From assembly GCA_029168955.1 (NCBI GenBank), contig JAPDOI010000270.1:930001-994000 (forward strand): a stretch of DNA of 64,000 nucleotides, in the 5' to 3' direction. A program made the position numbers and the translations under genes. The notes below the pieces were generated by a model that saw only the letters and a program-made list of their open reading frames with translations, had not been told where the DNA came from and ran no database searches. This document shows, piece after piece, positions 23,399 through 35,160 of this stretch. The DNA is from Aplectana chamaeleonis. Taxonomy: Eukaryota > Nematoda > Chromadorea > Rhabditida > Cosmocercidae. The first letter of the stretch is position 1, and every line of letters begins with the position of its first letter.

Positions 23399-23974
23399 AG
23401 CAAACATGGCGTTCAACTGAGCTTTGGAAAACACCAAGGTCCGGAGTTACCCCCTCCCCCGTCAGCCTTGTTAAATCTTGCCGACTGTCGGGAAAGCAGT
23501 CGAGTGTCGACGTGAAGACACGCACGTTGAAGGATGACAGTCGAGGACACCGGCGCGGTACCTGACGAGGTCAAGAATTCAAGTAGCAGCCAAATAGATC
23601 TCACAAATCATCCTGAAATCACCGTGCTGCAAAATAGCATTGCTATTCGAGATCTTCCCCAGCCGAAGTCGTATGTAACAAAAAGCAACTGACGGGCTGA
23701 GATGAAGTTTGAGATGAGACGCAAAATTTCGACACACGGGATTGAAGCCTTGGTGGAATGCGTGTGCATTCTTCTCACTACGCCTGTCCGTACGTTGAGG
23801 TCACACTCTGAAAATCACTAGTAACGACGGAGCGTATTACGTCCTGTGCCAAAACTTTGCCATTTCCAGGTCTCGAAGCCCATGACGTTACGTGGATACT
23901 GAATCATCTCTCCAACGCCATGGCACTTGTTGCTCGGGCGCGACCCATTTCCAATTAACTGAACGGTTATGTCC

Positions 23975-26160
23975 TCACACAGTCGTCTGTTGTTTGATTG
24001 TTCGTAGTCTCATCGGCTGAGGGAGCAAATCAGCACAACAGTCCACCGAAGACGTCAGGAGCTGGCGCAGCGTGGGAGGAGAGCGGAATATTAGGCGTAG
24101 AGGGAGGTTTGACGTGCGGACCGCCACATTGACATCTTTAGCAAACGACTCATTAACAAAAGGGAGGACTAGCGTAGTGCTAGACAGGGGATGCCTATAC
24201 GGTCGCCAGGTCTGAATGGTGTTTTCCGTGTAACCGTTTTCATTCAAAACTAGCGCTATTTTTCTCTCAACCTCCTCCTTCTTGTGAGTTGTCAGATTTC
24301 TCGCGGTACGCACCAAGTTTCTGATCACATTATTCTTCATGAACAATGGGTGACAGCTACGCGAGTGTAGTACGATTGATTTTGACGCAGGCTTCGTATA
24401 CCATGCAGTCTGAACTTGATTGTTGGTGATTCTAATTTGAGTGTTCAGAAATGGTTGGTAGTCGTCAGGGCCCGGTCCTTCGGCTCTTAGCTTGATCGCG
24501 TCGTGCTGTGAATTCAGACTCGTCAGAACTTGATGGAGCGTTCCTCGTTCTTTTGCCACAATGAAGATGTCGTCAATATAACGCCCATAAAAAATCACAT
24601 CCGATGTTAAGGCGATCCTTTCCAAGTTATCCATGAACAGTATCGCAAGAAGTGGAGCGAGCCTGCTCCCCATCGCCAGGCCCTTCTTCTGTCGATATAC
24701 GATGTTATTGAAACAAAAGAAGTTGAAATTGACGACAGTGTTGAGGAGTCGTTCGATGTCCTGTAAATGGAGATTGAAGAGGTGAATCTCATGCTGGTAA
24801 CGGCGTATCGAACTCAAACAGGCTGCTACTGCTGCAGTAGTGTCAACGTTGGTATATAAGGACGTGACGTCGAAGCTTTGGTACTCCATATGCGATTGCG
24901 TCAAGTTGGTATTTTTGAGCTTTTCCAAGAACTGGTCAGTGTTCCCGAGATGGGATGGCAATGAATTGTAGCAGTGGTGATAGCATCTGTTGAAGGAACC
25001 AACTGATTGCGTCCGTGGGTACATTGCACGAAGAGACGATCGGTCGCGTTCTTATCATAGCATTTGTTAAGGGTTCCCTCGTGCTGGTGGCGGGGAGTTT
25101 ATGAGTCTTGATCAACTGGTAATAAGTAGGCATGGTGGGGTGCGCCGAAATAAGGCGTTTCATTATATTTTTCTCCACTTTCTGGTCCAGAACCTGTTTG
25201 ATCGTCGAGTTCAGTTGTTTCAAAACTGTTGTTGTACTCGTTTGCTGTTGAAATTGAGTACACTTCTCGATCAGATAGTGATTCCTGACACAGCGCCATG
25301 TCTCTCTCACGTGTCATGACTACAAATCCACCGCATTTATCACCGACGGAAAATCGCAGTGTTGATTTTAGCCGAAGAGCCTTCAGCAGGCCAGCTCGTT
25401 CCAGTGTTGTCATATTGTCTGGTGTACTTCGCCTGCGATGGTTGTCAACAATTTGGAGCAGGTCAGATTCTAGCACCGCTAATCTTGCTGTCCATCTTGG
25501 GGTAATGGTAGGGGCACACGCCTGTTTTCGTGGAAATGGCATATTTGCAACTAGATGTTCTTGACGAGTCGGAACACTAGAACCAGTTTGCTCTTTCCAC
25601 CTTTGGGTATATGCGTACCTTTGCAAAGCAGTTGTGACCTCCGTCTTTAGCTTCTCATCGAGGAGGGGACGAGGAGCGAAACTCGGACCAAGGTTTAATG
25701 TTGCTTCTACTTCATTGTCGATGACGCCTTCGTCAATTATGGTGCATCGCCGCGGAGGTATAGCATTGGGGATGATAAAAGTGCGAGATGGTAAAGAGTG
25801 ACTTCGCAACTCATTCAGTTTGTGTCTTAGTTTAGCCCTCATCGTTGCTCTTAAGACATCACATGCCTGACCATGATATTGACACAGTAGTTCCCAACAT
25901 TGATCAGTTGTTCGGCTTCGTAACGTTGTTCTTAGGGTGACTATGTTTCGTATGCACTGCGACCGGGTACGCTTCTGTTTTGAGAGAGCAGATGAAAGGA
26001 GAGCTCTCCTCAGGTCACTTACAGCATGACGTACAGTGTGATTCCGATCGGCATCAAAACGGCTCAACATATTACGGATGAATACGGGGGTCAAGCGGTT
26101 TTCAACGCAGCTCTGGAGGAAAGAGATAGATTCGTCGAGATCACTCTTAATCACTTTGAA
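23975..26160 (-). pseudogene. Penelope-like retroelement reverse transcriptase (frameshifted)
   Basis: Three overlapping minus-strand frames (26154-25099, 25310-24936, 25024-23975) form one protein interrupted by frameshifts near 25270 and 24960. Motifs in order: a basic N-terminal region, RPIVSSCNVPT, FDVTSLYTNVD (motif A), QKKGLAMGSRLAPL (motif B), YGRYIDDIFIV (catalytic motif C) and FLNTQI. This order and the RYIDD box are typical of Penelope-like elements, which use telomerase-related reverse transcriptases. The frame ends without a GIY-YIG endonuclease and none was found immediately downstream, so it is either an endonuclease-less lineage or 3'-truncated. Two frameshifts indicate it is no longer active. 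Confidence 0.85.
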
Positions 26161-26197
26161 CGCTACTCAATTTGACGTGTATTGATGTGGTGCTTTT

Positions 26198-26240
26198 ATA
26201 GTTGCCTGATGAAGGGTTGAGAACCCGAAACGTTGCGGAT
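26198..26240 (+). other. Hammerhead-ribozyme-like motif next to the Penelope element
   Basis: The plus strand reads CTGATGA (26206-26212), then a stem GGGTT-GAGA-ACCC, then GAAA (26227-26230) and CGTTGCGG. This is the conserved core arrangement of hammerhead ribozymes, which are known from Penelope-like elements. The outer stems I and III are weak, the motif is antisense to the reverse transcriptase, and no second copy was found at the other end, so activity is doubtful. Confidence 0.4.
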
Positions 26241-26799
26241 AAAGAGAATAGTCAATATTTCTCGTCGCACAAGTAAATGGGTTTGGGAACGCGATTGAAG
26301 CCGCAATAACTTCGCAGGTAAACTGCAGTTTAACTCGAGCTTTTCACTAGAAGATTTTTGAGCAATAAGCCAGAAATAGTTAAAATTAAGCATTCACACA
26401 CCAACGTATGAGCCACAAAATACGCTCAGTATTGTGTAAAAAATGCTGAGAAAAATGCTCATGCTACGCTTTCTTTCCAGCAAAAAACGAATTTGAAAGA
26501 TATTCTGAAAACTTAAGCACTTTTTTCATCTCGCATCGGGATCGGGCAAAAGTGCAACTTGAAGCGAGCTGACTGAGAACATGGGCATAAAGTATGAATG
26601 AAAAAAAAAGATTGATAGTCTCCGAAAAAGTCCTCTGGCAGACTTTTCCGGGAACTGTCCGACTTTTCTTCATTTGTACACTATTTCCAGGTTCTCTGTC
26701 GGTTCGTATTGAGTTGCACTTCTGCGCGAACTCAACGCGAGATCGCATGCGATGATGCGTATTCACTACACTTACTTTTGCTGAAGAGTACGCAGGATG

Positions 26800-26945
26800 T
26801 TGTGGGATGCGTGCAGGACCCGAGAGGGAGTGTATAGGATGTAGCCAGGACCCATTAGTAGTGTGGAGAGTGTGTGTGGGACCCCTGATAGAGTGTTCAG
26901 AATGTGTGCGAGACCCCGCTGTGGGTGTGCAGGGCGTATCACACG
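26800..26945. repeat. Degenerate ~32-bp tandem repeat (about 4 units)
   Basis: Successive units share GTGTGxGGGACCC, a variable middle, then GTGTxxAGRxT. The repeat underlies the proline/histidine-rich part of a 194-codon minus-strand frame (26464-27048), which I do not accept as a gene. Confidence 0.5.
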
Positions 26946-28101
26946 CCGTCCTTCTCCTCAGGTAAGCGGCTGAACCTCTGAGTAGACTAGGGAGTAGGGA
27001 AACAGTTTCAGCGGTGATTAATATATCACGATATAGCGCCATAAACATGAGAAACTCCAGAAAGGAAACTACTACACTGTCGTGAGAATTTTGTGCTGAT
27101 GGCAGATTATAAAGTTGTCAAATCGTTGTGGGAAATGGGTGCCACATCAGCTGTGTGAAACTAACACGGAGGTGAGATCTGTTTTCGACAGTCCGAGAAC
27201 TGTGGTTTTTCCAATTTGATTGTCATACAGCAAGTAGTAATGGAACTATAATATTCATATCTTCAACAGCAGCCCTACTATAACACGAACGATACTTCGA
27301 AGTCGCAGTCACAATCGCAGATCGTGAGGAAGACTTGAGAGTGATACGACGTCATGAACGCGGATACTTTCATGAGATCTTCAGCAGCGCTAGCTATTAC
27401 TCAACTTATCATTAGAATTCAGGCACAAGTAGAATCAATCAGCGTTCTTGTTTAGAATGGTTATGAGAACGACTTTTGGGCTGCTGATATGAGCACAATA
27501 TCGTTTTCAGTCAGAACATTCTGATGATTCCGAGAGATAACTCGAGGAGAGCCGCAGAAAAAAATTCAGCGACCTTGTGTTCACGGCGGAATTATATTCA
27601 AGCAATCCCCAATGCTGCACGTAACCTATCCTTTTTAATGGAACGATAATCTTACACGTATGAAACATTTGTAAGAGATTGAATGCGGCCAGTCAACTTT
27701 AATTTTTGAATAAACCCTACTCATTTCATCACCAGACATCGAAAGGGTAAGCTAAGAAATTATTGCGAACATAACAGAATGAATATGTTCGAGGGAAGAA
27801 TTGAAAAAAAAAACTCGGTGTTTGCCGTCATTAAACACTGTAGCGGTTAGTGGTCACGTAGATAACTAAATTGGCACATTTGCAGTTGGAATTAAGTCGC
27901 CGTCTATATTTTGCTTAGTTTATACGTGCGAGACTGAATAAACGGAAATTCACTCAATTTGTTTTGAGGGTTGAAAATTGTTTTTGTTATGGTGTGGCTG
28001 ACTGATAATGAGACGAGCAATTTAGCTTTCTGCATGTACAAATTCTCAGTGAGGAATCATAAGCAGCGCTGTGCGGACACCTTTTCAATGATTTTTAGCA
28101 A

Positions 28102-28892
28102 CTCAGAGAAACTCACGGCCCGTCCGCGGCGCTTTTGCAGGATCGTCCGCGGCCGACGACCGGACAATTCTTGACCGAAGCCGGTAATGCGCCGGTAATG
28201 CGCCGTGGGCCATCCTGTTAGCGCCGCGAATCGTTCTGCAGGCGCAGCGGATCGTCCTGCAGACGCGCCGGATTGTCCTGAGAGCCGCCGCGGACCGTCC
28301 TCCCCGACACAGTCATGACATGTCCGCCTCTTCTCACGGGGCGGACTCAATATCGCGGTTCAGGGCAGAGAAAGCCCCGCCTCGGTCCAGACAAGGGCGT
28401 AGCCTCCGCCGAAGTCTGCGGTGAGGAGCCACTCTTCCCGCGGACCGCGGCGAAAACCGCCCCTCCCCAGCTGTGAGGATCCTTTATCCCCCCAGCGGCC
28501 AATAAATATGCTGGCCTCCGGAGAGTGACTCGAAATCACCTCTCAGGGCCGGCATCAGAATGCCGAATGAGGACCCGAGTGAGATCAGGCGCCTTTTATA
28601 CCGGCTGTGCATCTGCAACACATTGGGACGTGATCAATCGATTTACCATGTTTTTCCTTGTCTGCCACTGCAGTCGTGCCTGCAGTCAAGTGAGATGTGA
28701 GAGAGTGAGATGAGGAGGTGGAAGTCGTCCAACTGCCGGTGCACCCCCGAACCACCCCCATCAAGAACAACAGCGCCGCGGATTGGCCGTTAGACCAACC
28801 CGCTATCCGTTGTGTCGCGGATCAGCCATCCAGCGCCGCGGACCGTCCGGACAGCTCATCTTCCGCCTCGGACGAGCTGTGAGTTTCTCTGA
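28102..28892. mobile_element. GC-rich foldback element enclosing small-RNA copy 2
   Basis: Inverted termini CTCAGAGAAACTCACGGC (28104) and GCTGTGAGTTTCTCTGAG (28890). The interior has repeats of CGCCGCGGAxCGTCC on both sides of the small-RNA-like module. Confidence 0.55.
28470..28602 (-). ncRNA. Candidate Sm-class small RNA gene, copy 2
   Basis: TATA-like GGTATAAAAGGC at 28602-28591, a 40-nt gap, a 38-nt hairpin at 28550-28513 (GGCC ... GGCC closing GAGAGGTGA/TCACTCTC), Sm-like CATATTTATTGG at 28510-28499, and a 3' hairpin at 28496-28470. Many stem positions differ from copy 1 but remain paired, which argues for a selected RNA fold. It lies inside a foldback element. Confidence 0.42.
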
Positions 28893-28977
28893 GAACGAAA
28901 GAAAAATGGCTGAAAGTGCCTACAACGGGAATCGATAAACGGACACAGAAGAGAACCAAAAATTAATACAAGCTTAA

Positions 28978-29452
28978 AGGCGCAGAAACCTAGAAAAATT
29001 ATTTTTCAGCTTTTATGTTTGTCTTGGAGAAAGTCGCACGCTGATCATAGTGGTTTCTTTTAAAAATCGTCCAAGACCATCTATGAATAGAGCTATGGCT
29101 CCTCAGGTGTGATATTTTTAGGGTGAAAAATTGGTGGACGAATTGTCTAAGGCCTGTGATTGGCTTTATGCCCAATTGTGAGAACGAGCTAGGATAAGGA
29201 GATAGTCCGACAATGGACTGAAGAGCGACGACTTTTGGAGAACTCATTCATCTAGCCGCTGTCGAGTTCAGAAATGTGGTAGGGGGTGAGGCCCGTGGTA
29301 GTGAGCAAAGGAGGTAGGGCCTGTTGTGGTCGCTTATATCTCGCTTATTCGGTGGAATTGAGATCTCGCACTTGGCACGTGTAATGTCGCAGGGGTCTAC
29401 TACACAATAAAGTAAGTTCACAAAATTCATGATTACTGTGTGTACTATGCCT
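28978..29452. mobile_element. MITE, family M3
   Basis: Left flank TTAA, right flank TTGA. The interior matches the 12014 and 20413 copies, including GGTAGGGGGTGAGGCC. No coding capacity. Confidence 0.7.
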
Positions 29453-30559
29453 TTGAAGTTCTTTATTGCGGAATAGGATGATCAAAACTTTGAAAGCAGC
29501 AATGACAAATAGTTCGCCTCTACAGAAGTTCTTGAATTTTCAAAATCCGACGAATCGAAAAAAAATCTTTTTTCAACGCAACTATTCACACTACCGCTCG
29601 TAGGTTTCGGTGTGAAAGCGAGCGAGGCCGAGTTTTCGCGTCTTTTTCTTTTTTTGTATAACTTGCTAATTCGAGCGGAACACGATCCTGGCGTTGGGGG
29701 GTATGCAATTGTATAGCACTTGTCCGAGTAACGTTGGAAACCATGTAAGTTTTGCAATCAACTAACTCTCTATATACGGTAGACACAAGAAAACGCAGAC
29801 AGAGATTGTAGCTCCCCATCCGCTTGTTGACAAAGTAACCACCACAAAAGCTAAACCGTTGGGTAGCCTAGGATCACGAATATCATGCCCAGATCCGCTC
29901 TAAGTTGAGTTTGAAGCGAGTTATCCAAAAAAGACGAGAAAGAAGGGAAAACCCGACCTCGCTCGATCTCTGACCAAACTTTAGGTATTGTTGCTTTTAC
30001 TGAAAACGCTATTATTTATTTATCAGTCCTGCGTTACAAGCAGCTACAAGAGCGGTGCAGTACACGCGGTAAGTCTCTAGTATTCTCAAAGAGGTTAACA
30101 CCATATGGTTAGCAAAAAGGTTGCTAGAGAGGACAGGCATACACTTCGCCAACTCGAAACTCGATTTTTTAGCGGGAGCGGCCTTTCACGCCCATTATTC
30201 TCATAAGACAGCAAATTTACTCTTAGTGCCGCCACCAAGGTTCATACTTGCAAAGCGTAAGGTCCCTCTCAGAGTTGGTTGAAAAAAAATCGCCGTAACC
30301 TGCCGTAGCCAAACCGGTTGATACATATGAAAAACGGACGATGGATGCTGCAAGAAACACCCGGTGCGGCCAGCTGTGGCTGACGCGGTCAATATGTATG
30401 AAATATGTGGAACGATATCAAGCATTTCATTTCTTACCTTACATCATAAGAATACAGGTCGGGTAAGCTTTATCGGGTGTTTTTTCCACCCTCACCCCAT
30501 TCTTGTCTTTCATGATTATCGACCGAGTTTTCTGAGCCGATCGGTCAACTATAAACGAG

Positions 30560-30941
30560 GCCTAAGGCCCCCGTCATAGTCGGCCGATAAGCTGTAGCCA
30601 CCCCGGTCGACACGTATGCAATGCATTACGCACTCAGTTCAAAAAAAAAATGCCCTGGTGTATCCTGAGAGCACCCGCCCACTGCGTCCTGTCCCGTCCG
30701 TCCCGGTCGATACGCGTGCAATACATTGGTCGTGACCCCACCCCCCCCCCCGATGTGTACGTCGTGTGCCGTCCGCAGTGAACTCGAGTGCGCCAGCCTA
30801 ACCAATATGCATACAGCCGGACGAGGGAGGACGGCGGTGGATCACTAGGGACGGAGGAGGACGGCGTAGGATCACACGGGGCGAGAGAGGACGGCGCAGT
30901 CGGCTTTTGGCCGACTATGTGGGGGGGGGGGCGGGGGTGCC
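30560..30941. repeat. GC-rich foldback sequence
   Basis: CCCCCGTCATAGTCGGCC at the left is inverted as GGCCGACTATGTGGGGG at the right. The interior has GGACGGCG-type repeats and CCCGGTCGATACG. It abuts the palindrome at 30942. Confidence 0.5.
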
Positions 30942-31099
30942 TAAAGCCTCTTTCATAGTTTGCCGTCCAACGTCGGATGATTCGTAATCAAATGTGATAA
31001 GCGAAGATAGATAGGATGGATAGGGTGGAGTGGATAGATGTACCACATTCGATAACGAGTCTTCCGACATCGGTCGGCACACTATGAAAGAGGCTTAAA
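30942..31099. mobile_element. Small palindromic element
   Basis: AAAGCCTCTTTCATAGTTTG at the left pairs with ACTATGAAAGAGGCTT at the right, and the inner arms CCAACGTCGG and CCGACATCGG also pair. About 158 bp. Confidence 0.62.
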
Positions 31100-31563
31100 G
31101 ACATCATACACGCTCGTAAACGTGGTTGGGATAAGAATGTGAATCGAATTGTATGGCTTACAAAATAATGCCTGAGCATTTTGAAGCGTAAAACACGATC
31201 CACAACGCCGTTACAGGAGTAGCAAGCTTGGCTCCGCCCGTAATTTCACGCCCACTGTATTTGCCCTTATCCTCCAACGCAGGGTTGCTGGGTCATATTC
31301 ACCGTCAGTGACGTGTGTGGTTTACTTGTTAGGCAATCCACCAACAGTACCGACGCTGAGAATGACCAAGCAACCTTGCGTTGCAGATAGAAGGCAAATA
31401 CAGGGGGCGTGGAATTACGGGTAAGGCCAAACTTGCTACTCCTGTAACGGCATTGTGGGTCGTTTTTGAGGCTTCAAAATGCGTAGGCTTTGAATTCGGA
31501 GCCAAACCATTCTATTTCCGTAGTTATCTCAATCACGTTTACGAGCGTATATGCTGCCTTTAA

Positions 31564-32048
31564 AGGCAGTGTCCACGATAAAAACTATGTCTGATTTTTT
31601 GGTGGAAATCGGCAGCTGCGGGGCCTATCGCAACTCTAACGTTGAAAAAACTAAGAAAATTGAGCTCGGAACGGTCCCCTACGGGCCCAAAGTTGGACAC
31701 CCGTCAGCTCGTCACCCCCAGATGCACTTTCCACGCCCACCGACGTGAACAAATGAAAGCTTGAGATCGTGAGATGAGCGATGATTTCCAGTCATTAGCC
31801 CCGTTCTTCCCTTCATTCTCAAGTCCTCTCCTTACTCAGGTCAGGTCGCATACATCAGCTGCAAAAGATGGAAGTTACAAGCCTCGGACAACTCGTCCAC
31901 CATGTTTCCTTAGCTCAATTTTTGAGGGACCATAACTCCGTTCCTAGAATGTCTTGTACGATTCTAAAAACATTATTGAAATCAGCATGGGACCGTCTTC
32001 AAGATAGGCAAAAAAACAGAAAAACGATTCTTATCGTGAACACTGCCT
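31564..32048. mobile_element. MITE, family M1
   Basis: Same termini and interior as the 957-1457 copy, in inverse orientation, with TTAA at both edges (31560-31563 and 32049-32052). About 485 bp, no coding capacity. Confidence 0.75.
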
Positions 32049-32899
32049 TTAAGTTTGCAGGATCGGTGGATATCAACCAACGCGAAAGCTTAATTTGCTG
32101 CTCAATATACTCTTTGTGATATCAGCTTCGAACGTATTGGTGGTAAAAGCATTACTGAAGTGAAAACGAAATTCAATGCTTCACAATTTTTCGTAGTGTG
32201 CTCCTTCATGGACGGAGAGTATGATTTCCTCGCGTCTCTGCAACTGGATTTGAGAGGGAAGCAAGCGACCATCTTAACATTCAATTCGCTGAGACGGTAA
32301 GATCTCTTGTTACCATCGAACAAACGGGAACGTTTCCCAGAAGAGTTGCCTTCCAGGAACACATCACGGCAAGAATTTTTATTTTGACCCAAGCGATTAC
32401 TTATAACTAACGGAGACTTCAAAGATTCTCCGAAAAATCCAGCGCACAGGCTTGGGACTCTTGGCAGAAATCGTGATAGTGCGTCTTATTTAATTGGGTG
32501 TTCATGAATTAGTATCATATTTGAGCCTACTGAAAGCCTGCGCCGGAGTTTTTAGGATCGAGGTGCGCCAGAGTTATACAGAAAAAATCGCCGCTTGGAG
32601 CGCTGTTGAAAACGATCGGCAATCTCCCCGTGCGGCCGCCGCTGCTGTCCGGGTGATAGCTGTTACGCTCCGAGCAATATCCGCTTGTATTTCCAACTGC
32701 CGTTGCTGTCCCGGACATTTTTGAAATTTTCATAAACGTTGATTTTTCTTTTCTTCCACCTCTTCCGAAGATGTCGAAGCCTCTTAAGGGGATATGGTGG
32801 AAAAGACAGTTAATCCTGCCACACGCCACGACAAGGATAACTTCCCGGCGTAGTCCGCAATGAGGAAGTCTTCCTCACCGCGGATCATAGGATAACACC

Positions 32900-33005
32900 T
32901 GGGCCGCCCCAAATTGTCCTCTAGAGAGTGACCTAAAGTCACCTTTTAGGAGTGGCCTCGCAAGGCAAACGGTCAGTCTGTGCGAGAAGAGCCGCCTATT
33001 ATACC
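32900..33005 (-). ncRNA. Candidate Sm-class small RNA gene, copy 3
   Basis: TATA-like GGTATAATAGGCGGC at 33005-32991, a 40-nt gap, a hairpin at 32950-32918 (GGTGACTTTAGGTCAC core), and an Sm-like AATTTGGGG at 32915-32907. The 3' hairpin is weak. This is the most diverged of the three copies. Confidence 0.36.
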
Positions 33006-33369
33006 CGCTGATCACCTTACATGCTTGTCATCACTCAAAGAACCACCAGTGCTGCGTTTTTGAATAATCAAGTTTTCTAATAACTTGGTTTCTCAAAATT
33101 TCGAGTATTCAAGTTTTCGACTATCTCGATTTTTCAAAACTTCGAGCAATTCAGCTTCTGAAACATCTTATCTTGTCTGTTTCCGTCGGACCGTTTTCCA
33201 CTACTTCATGTATTTGATTGAATGTATTATTGGCAACAGAACTCCCCAGTCTCGCCGTGGTGGAACAGTTGCAACCAATTTTTTTTAAATATCGATTGGT
33301 AAATTCCATCGACCGGAAGATATGTAGATTCTTTTTCATTCCAAGCGAACTCCTGTTAACGATTGTCAC

Positions 33370-33480
33370 AGCGCGGAGCGATGGCTTTTACGTCGGAACC
33401 TTATCACTAGTTATATTTCATCAAGGCTCACCGCTCCGCTGCTGGTGATAATCGAAACCCACAGGTCACTAGGGGTTTGC
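33370..33480. repeat. Foldback sequence related to 48622-48756
   Basis: Contains TCACAGCGCGGAGCGATGGC and CACCGCTCCGCTGCTGGTGA, then ACAGGTCACTA, matching the palindromic insert inside the 47718-48985 MITE. Confidence 0.5.
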
Positions 33481-35160
33481 AAGAGTATATGTGCATGTTC
33501 ACCTCACTTTGCGTTAGGCAGCGCCTAGAGTTCATTCGCGGCGCGATGCGACGTAACAATTAGACTAAGTATCGATCAAGCGACGCCGCGTCGCGTCGTC
33601 GCTAGGTGTTCACAGTGAAGAGGCGCAATACATCAGATTTGACGCGCAAATGATAATCGCTCCGCGTCGTTCGCGTCGTGTTGCATTGCAACGCGACGTG
33701 ATGGTCGCGAAGCGATTGTCGTCATTTTCTCTTGCCTCATCATTGACTCAAGAGGCGTCTAGATACTTCTCAAGCCTTTTTAATACTATGTCTTTCACTC
33801 TTTTCCTCCGATTAGTCTTCGTCGACTATTTTTCTTTAGTTTCAGACTGTGTCTGGCAGAAATCAGTTTTAGTGAGCTTTCGAAGATTTTCGTTTCTGAG
33901 TTTTTTCATGGTGTTAAAATGACAGGCGCATAATATAGTCCCATTTCATCAAAAAATACCCTATTCTGCAAATTCAACTCCGCGAAAAATTCTAAGCATC
34001 ACTTGCTCCGGATGTTTTTTTGTTGCTTTGCATTAAAACACCAAATTGTCATAACGAAAGCAAAGAGAAGCGATAAAAGGTGAAAAAGATACATCACACT
34101 AAAATAAACAGAAGAAGATCACCTATTGATTGAATTCGCTTGTATATGAAAAACTGCGGATGTACGCAATTGCGCGTAGCCGCCCAGCGTTTGCGTGCCG
34201 TTCACGCCTTGATTTCCGCGCGACGCGATTTTTGCGTCGCGCTGAAATGTGTCATCGCGTCGCGCCGCGAAATTTCTGAACGCCGCATTAAAGGCCAAGT
34301 TAACCCTCAAATTCTTCTGTAAAACAGAAATGCTTGCACAAGAGGTGACAAAAATATTTTTTTTCTGAATGAAACGGTGAATCTCGCAAATACTCAATGG
34401 AATTAAGCGACAAAACTTGTGAATTTAGAGTTAAAGGTAGTGTTCACAATGATTTCCGTCCCCGAGTTTTTCACACAAAACAATGCTTTGGCCTCCAAGT
34501 GTTACCAAAATTACGAAGAAACTGCGAGAAACGCATTAAAACGTCGTGTTTCAGTGACATTCTTCTATAACATGGGTTAGTTGTCCGGTTGGATGAACAT
34601 ACTAATGGTGGTTGTCACCGGTGGAAATTTGGGTCCACCGAGAATAGAAGAATATTTTATGCAAAGCAGGATTAGTTAGGGTTCTAAGGAAAGAACGGTG
34701 CAATAGAGCGTAGAGAATAGCAAAGGACGGGTCCACGAAAGATTTTGTTGTCCCTACAAACACTTCCTGTAATACTTAAGAGGTGGTGCGATACTTAAGG
34801 ATTTCGTCATCACAAATTCCTCGTTGAAGTGGGCAGTAAATGAAATCTGCCAACGACCCAGGGACAGAGCCGGGAAAGCAGTTATGGAGGTGTTATTGTC
34901 AGATTCATTTTCAGGAAGTCATTAATTCTGAAATGAGAATGACCAAGCTGTGAAGGCTAATCTGGCTTCGAAAACTCTTCACGTTCATGTCCATGCTCGT
35001 TTATGCTCCCATCGAATTAGTATAGTCGGTTTGCCAGCGTCAAAGAGCTGCGCTTGCTGAGCTGCCTTGCTTGCCTAGCAGCCAAATAGAGTGGTTTCAA
35101 CAGAAATAGTGAAAGCCCGAAAGAGCTAAAGAAGAAGTTTGTTAAGGCATTTAATTATGA

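Noticed and set aside
26464..27048. 194-codon minus-strand ORF upstream of the Penelope element
   Set aside because: Its central part is a degenerate 32-bp tandem repeat, and there is no recognisable domain or splice context.
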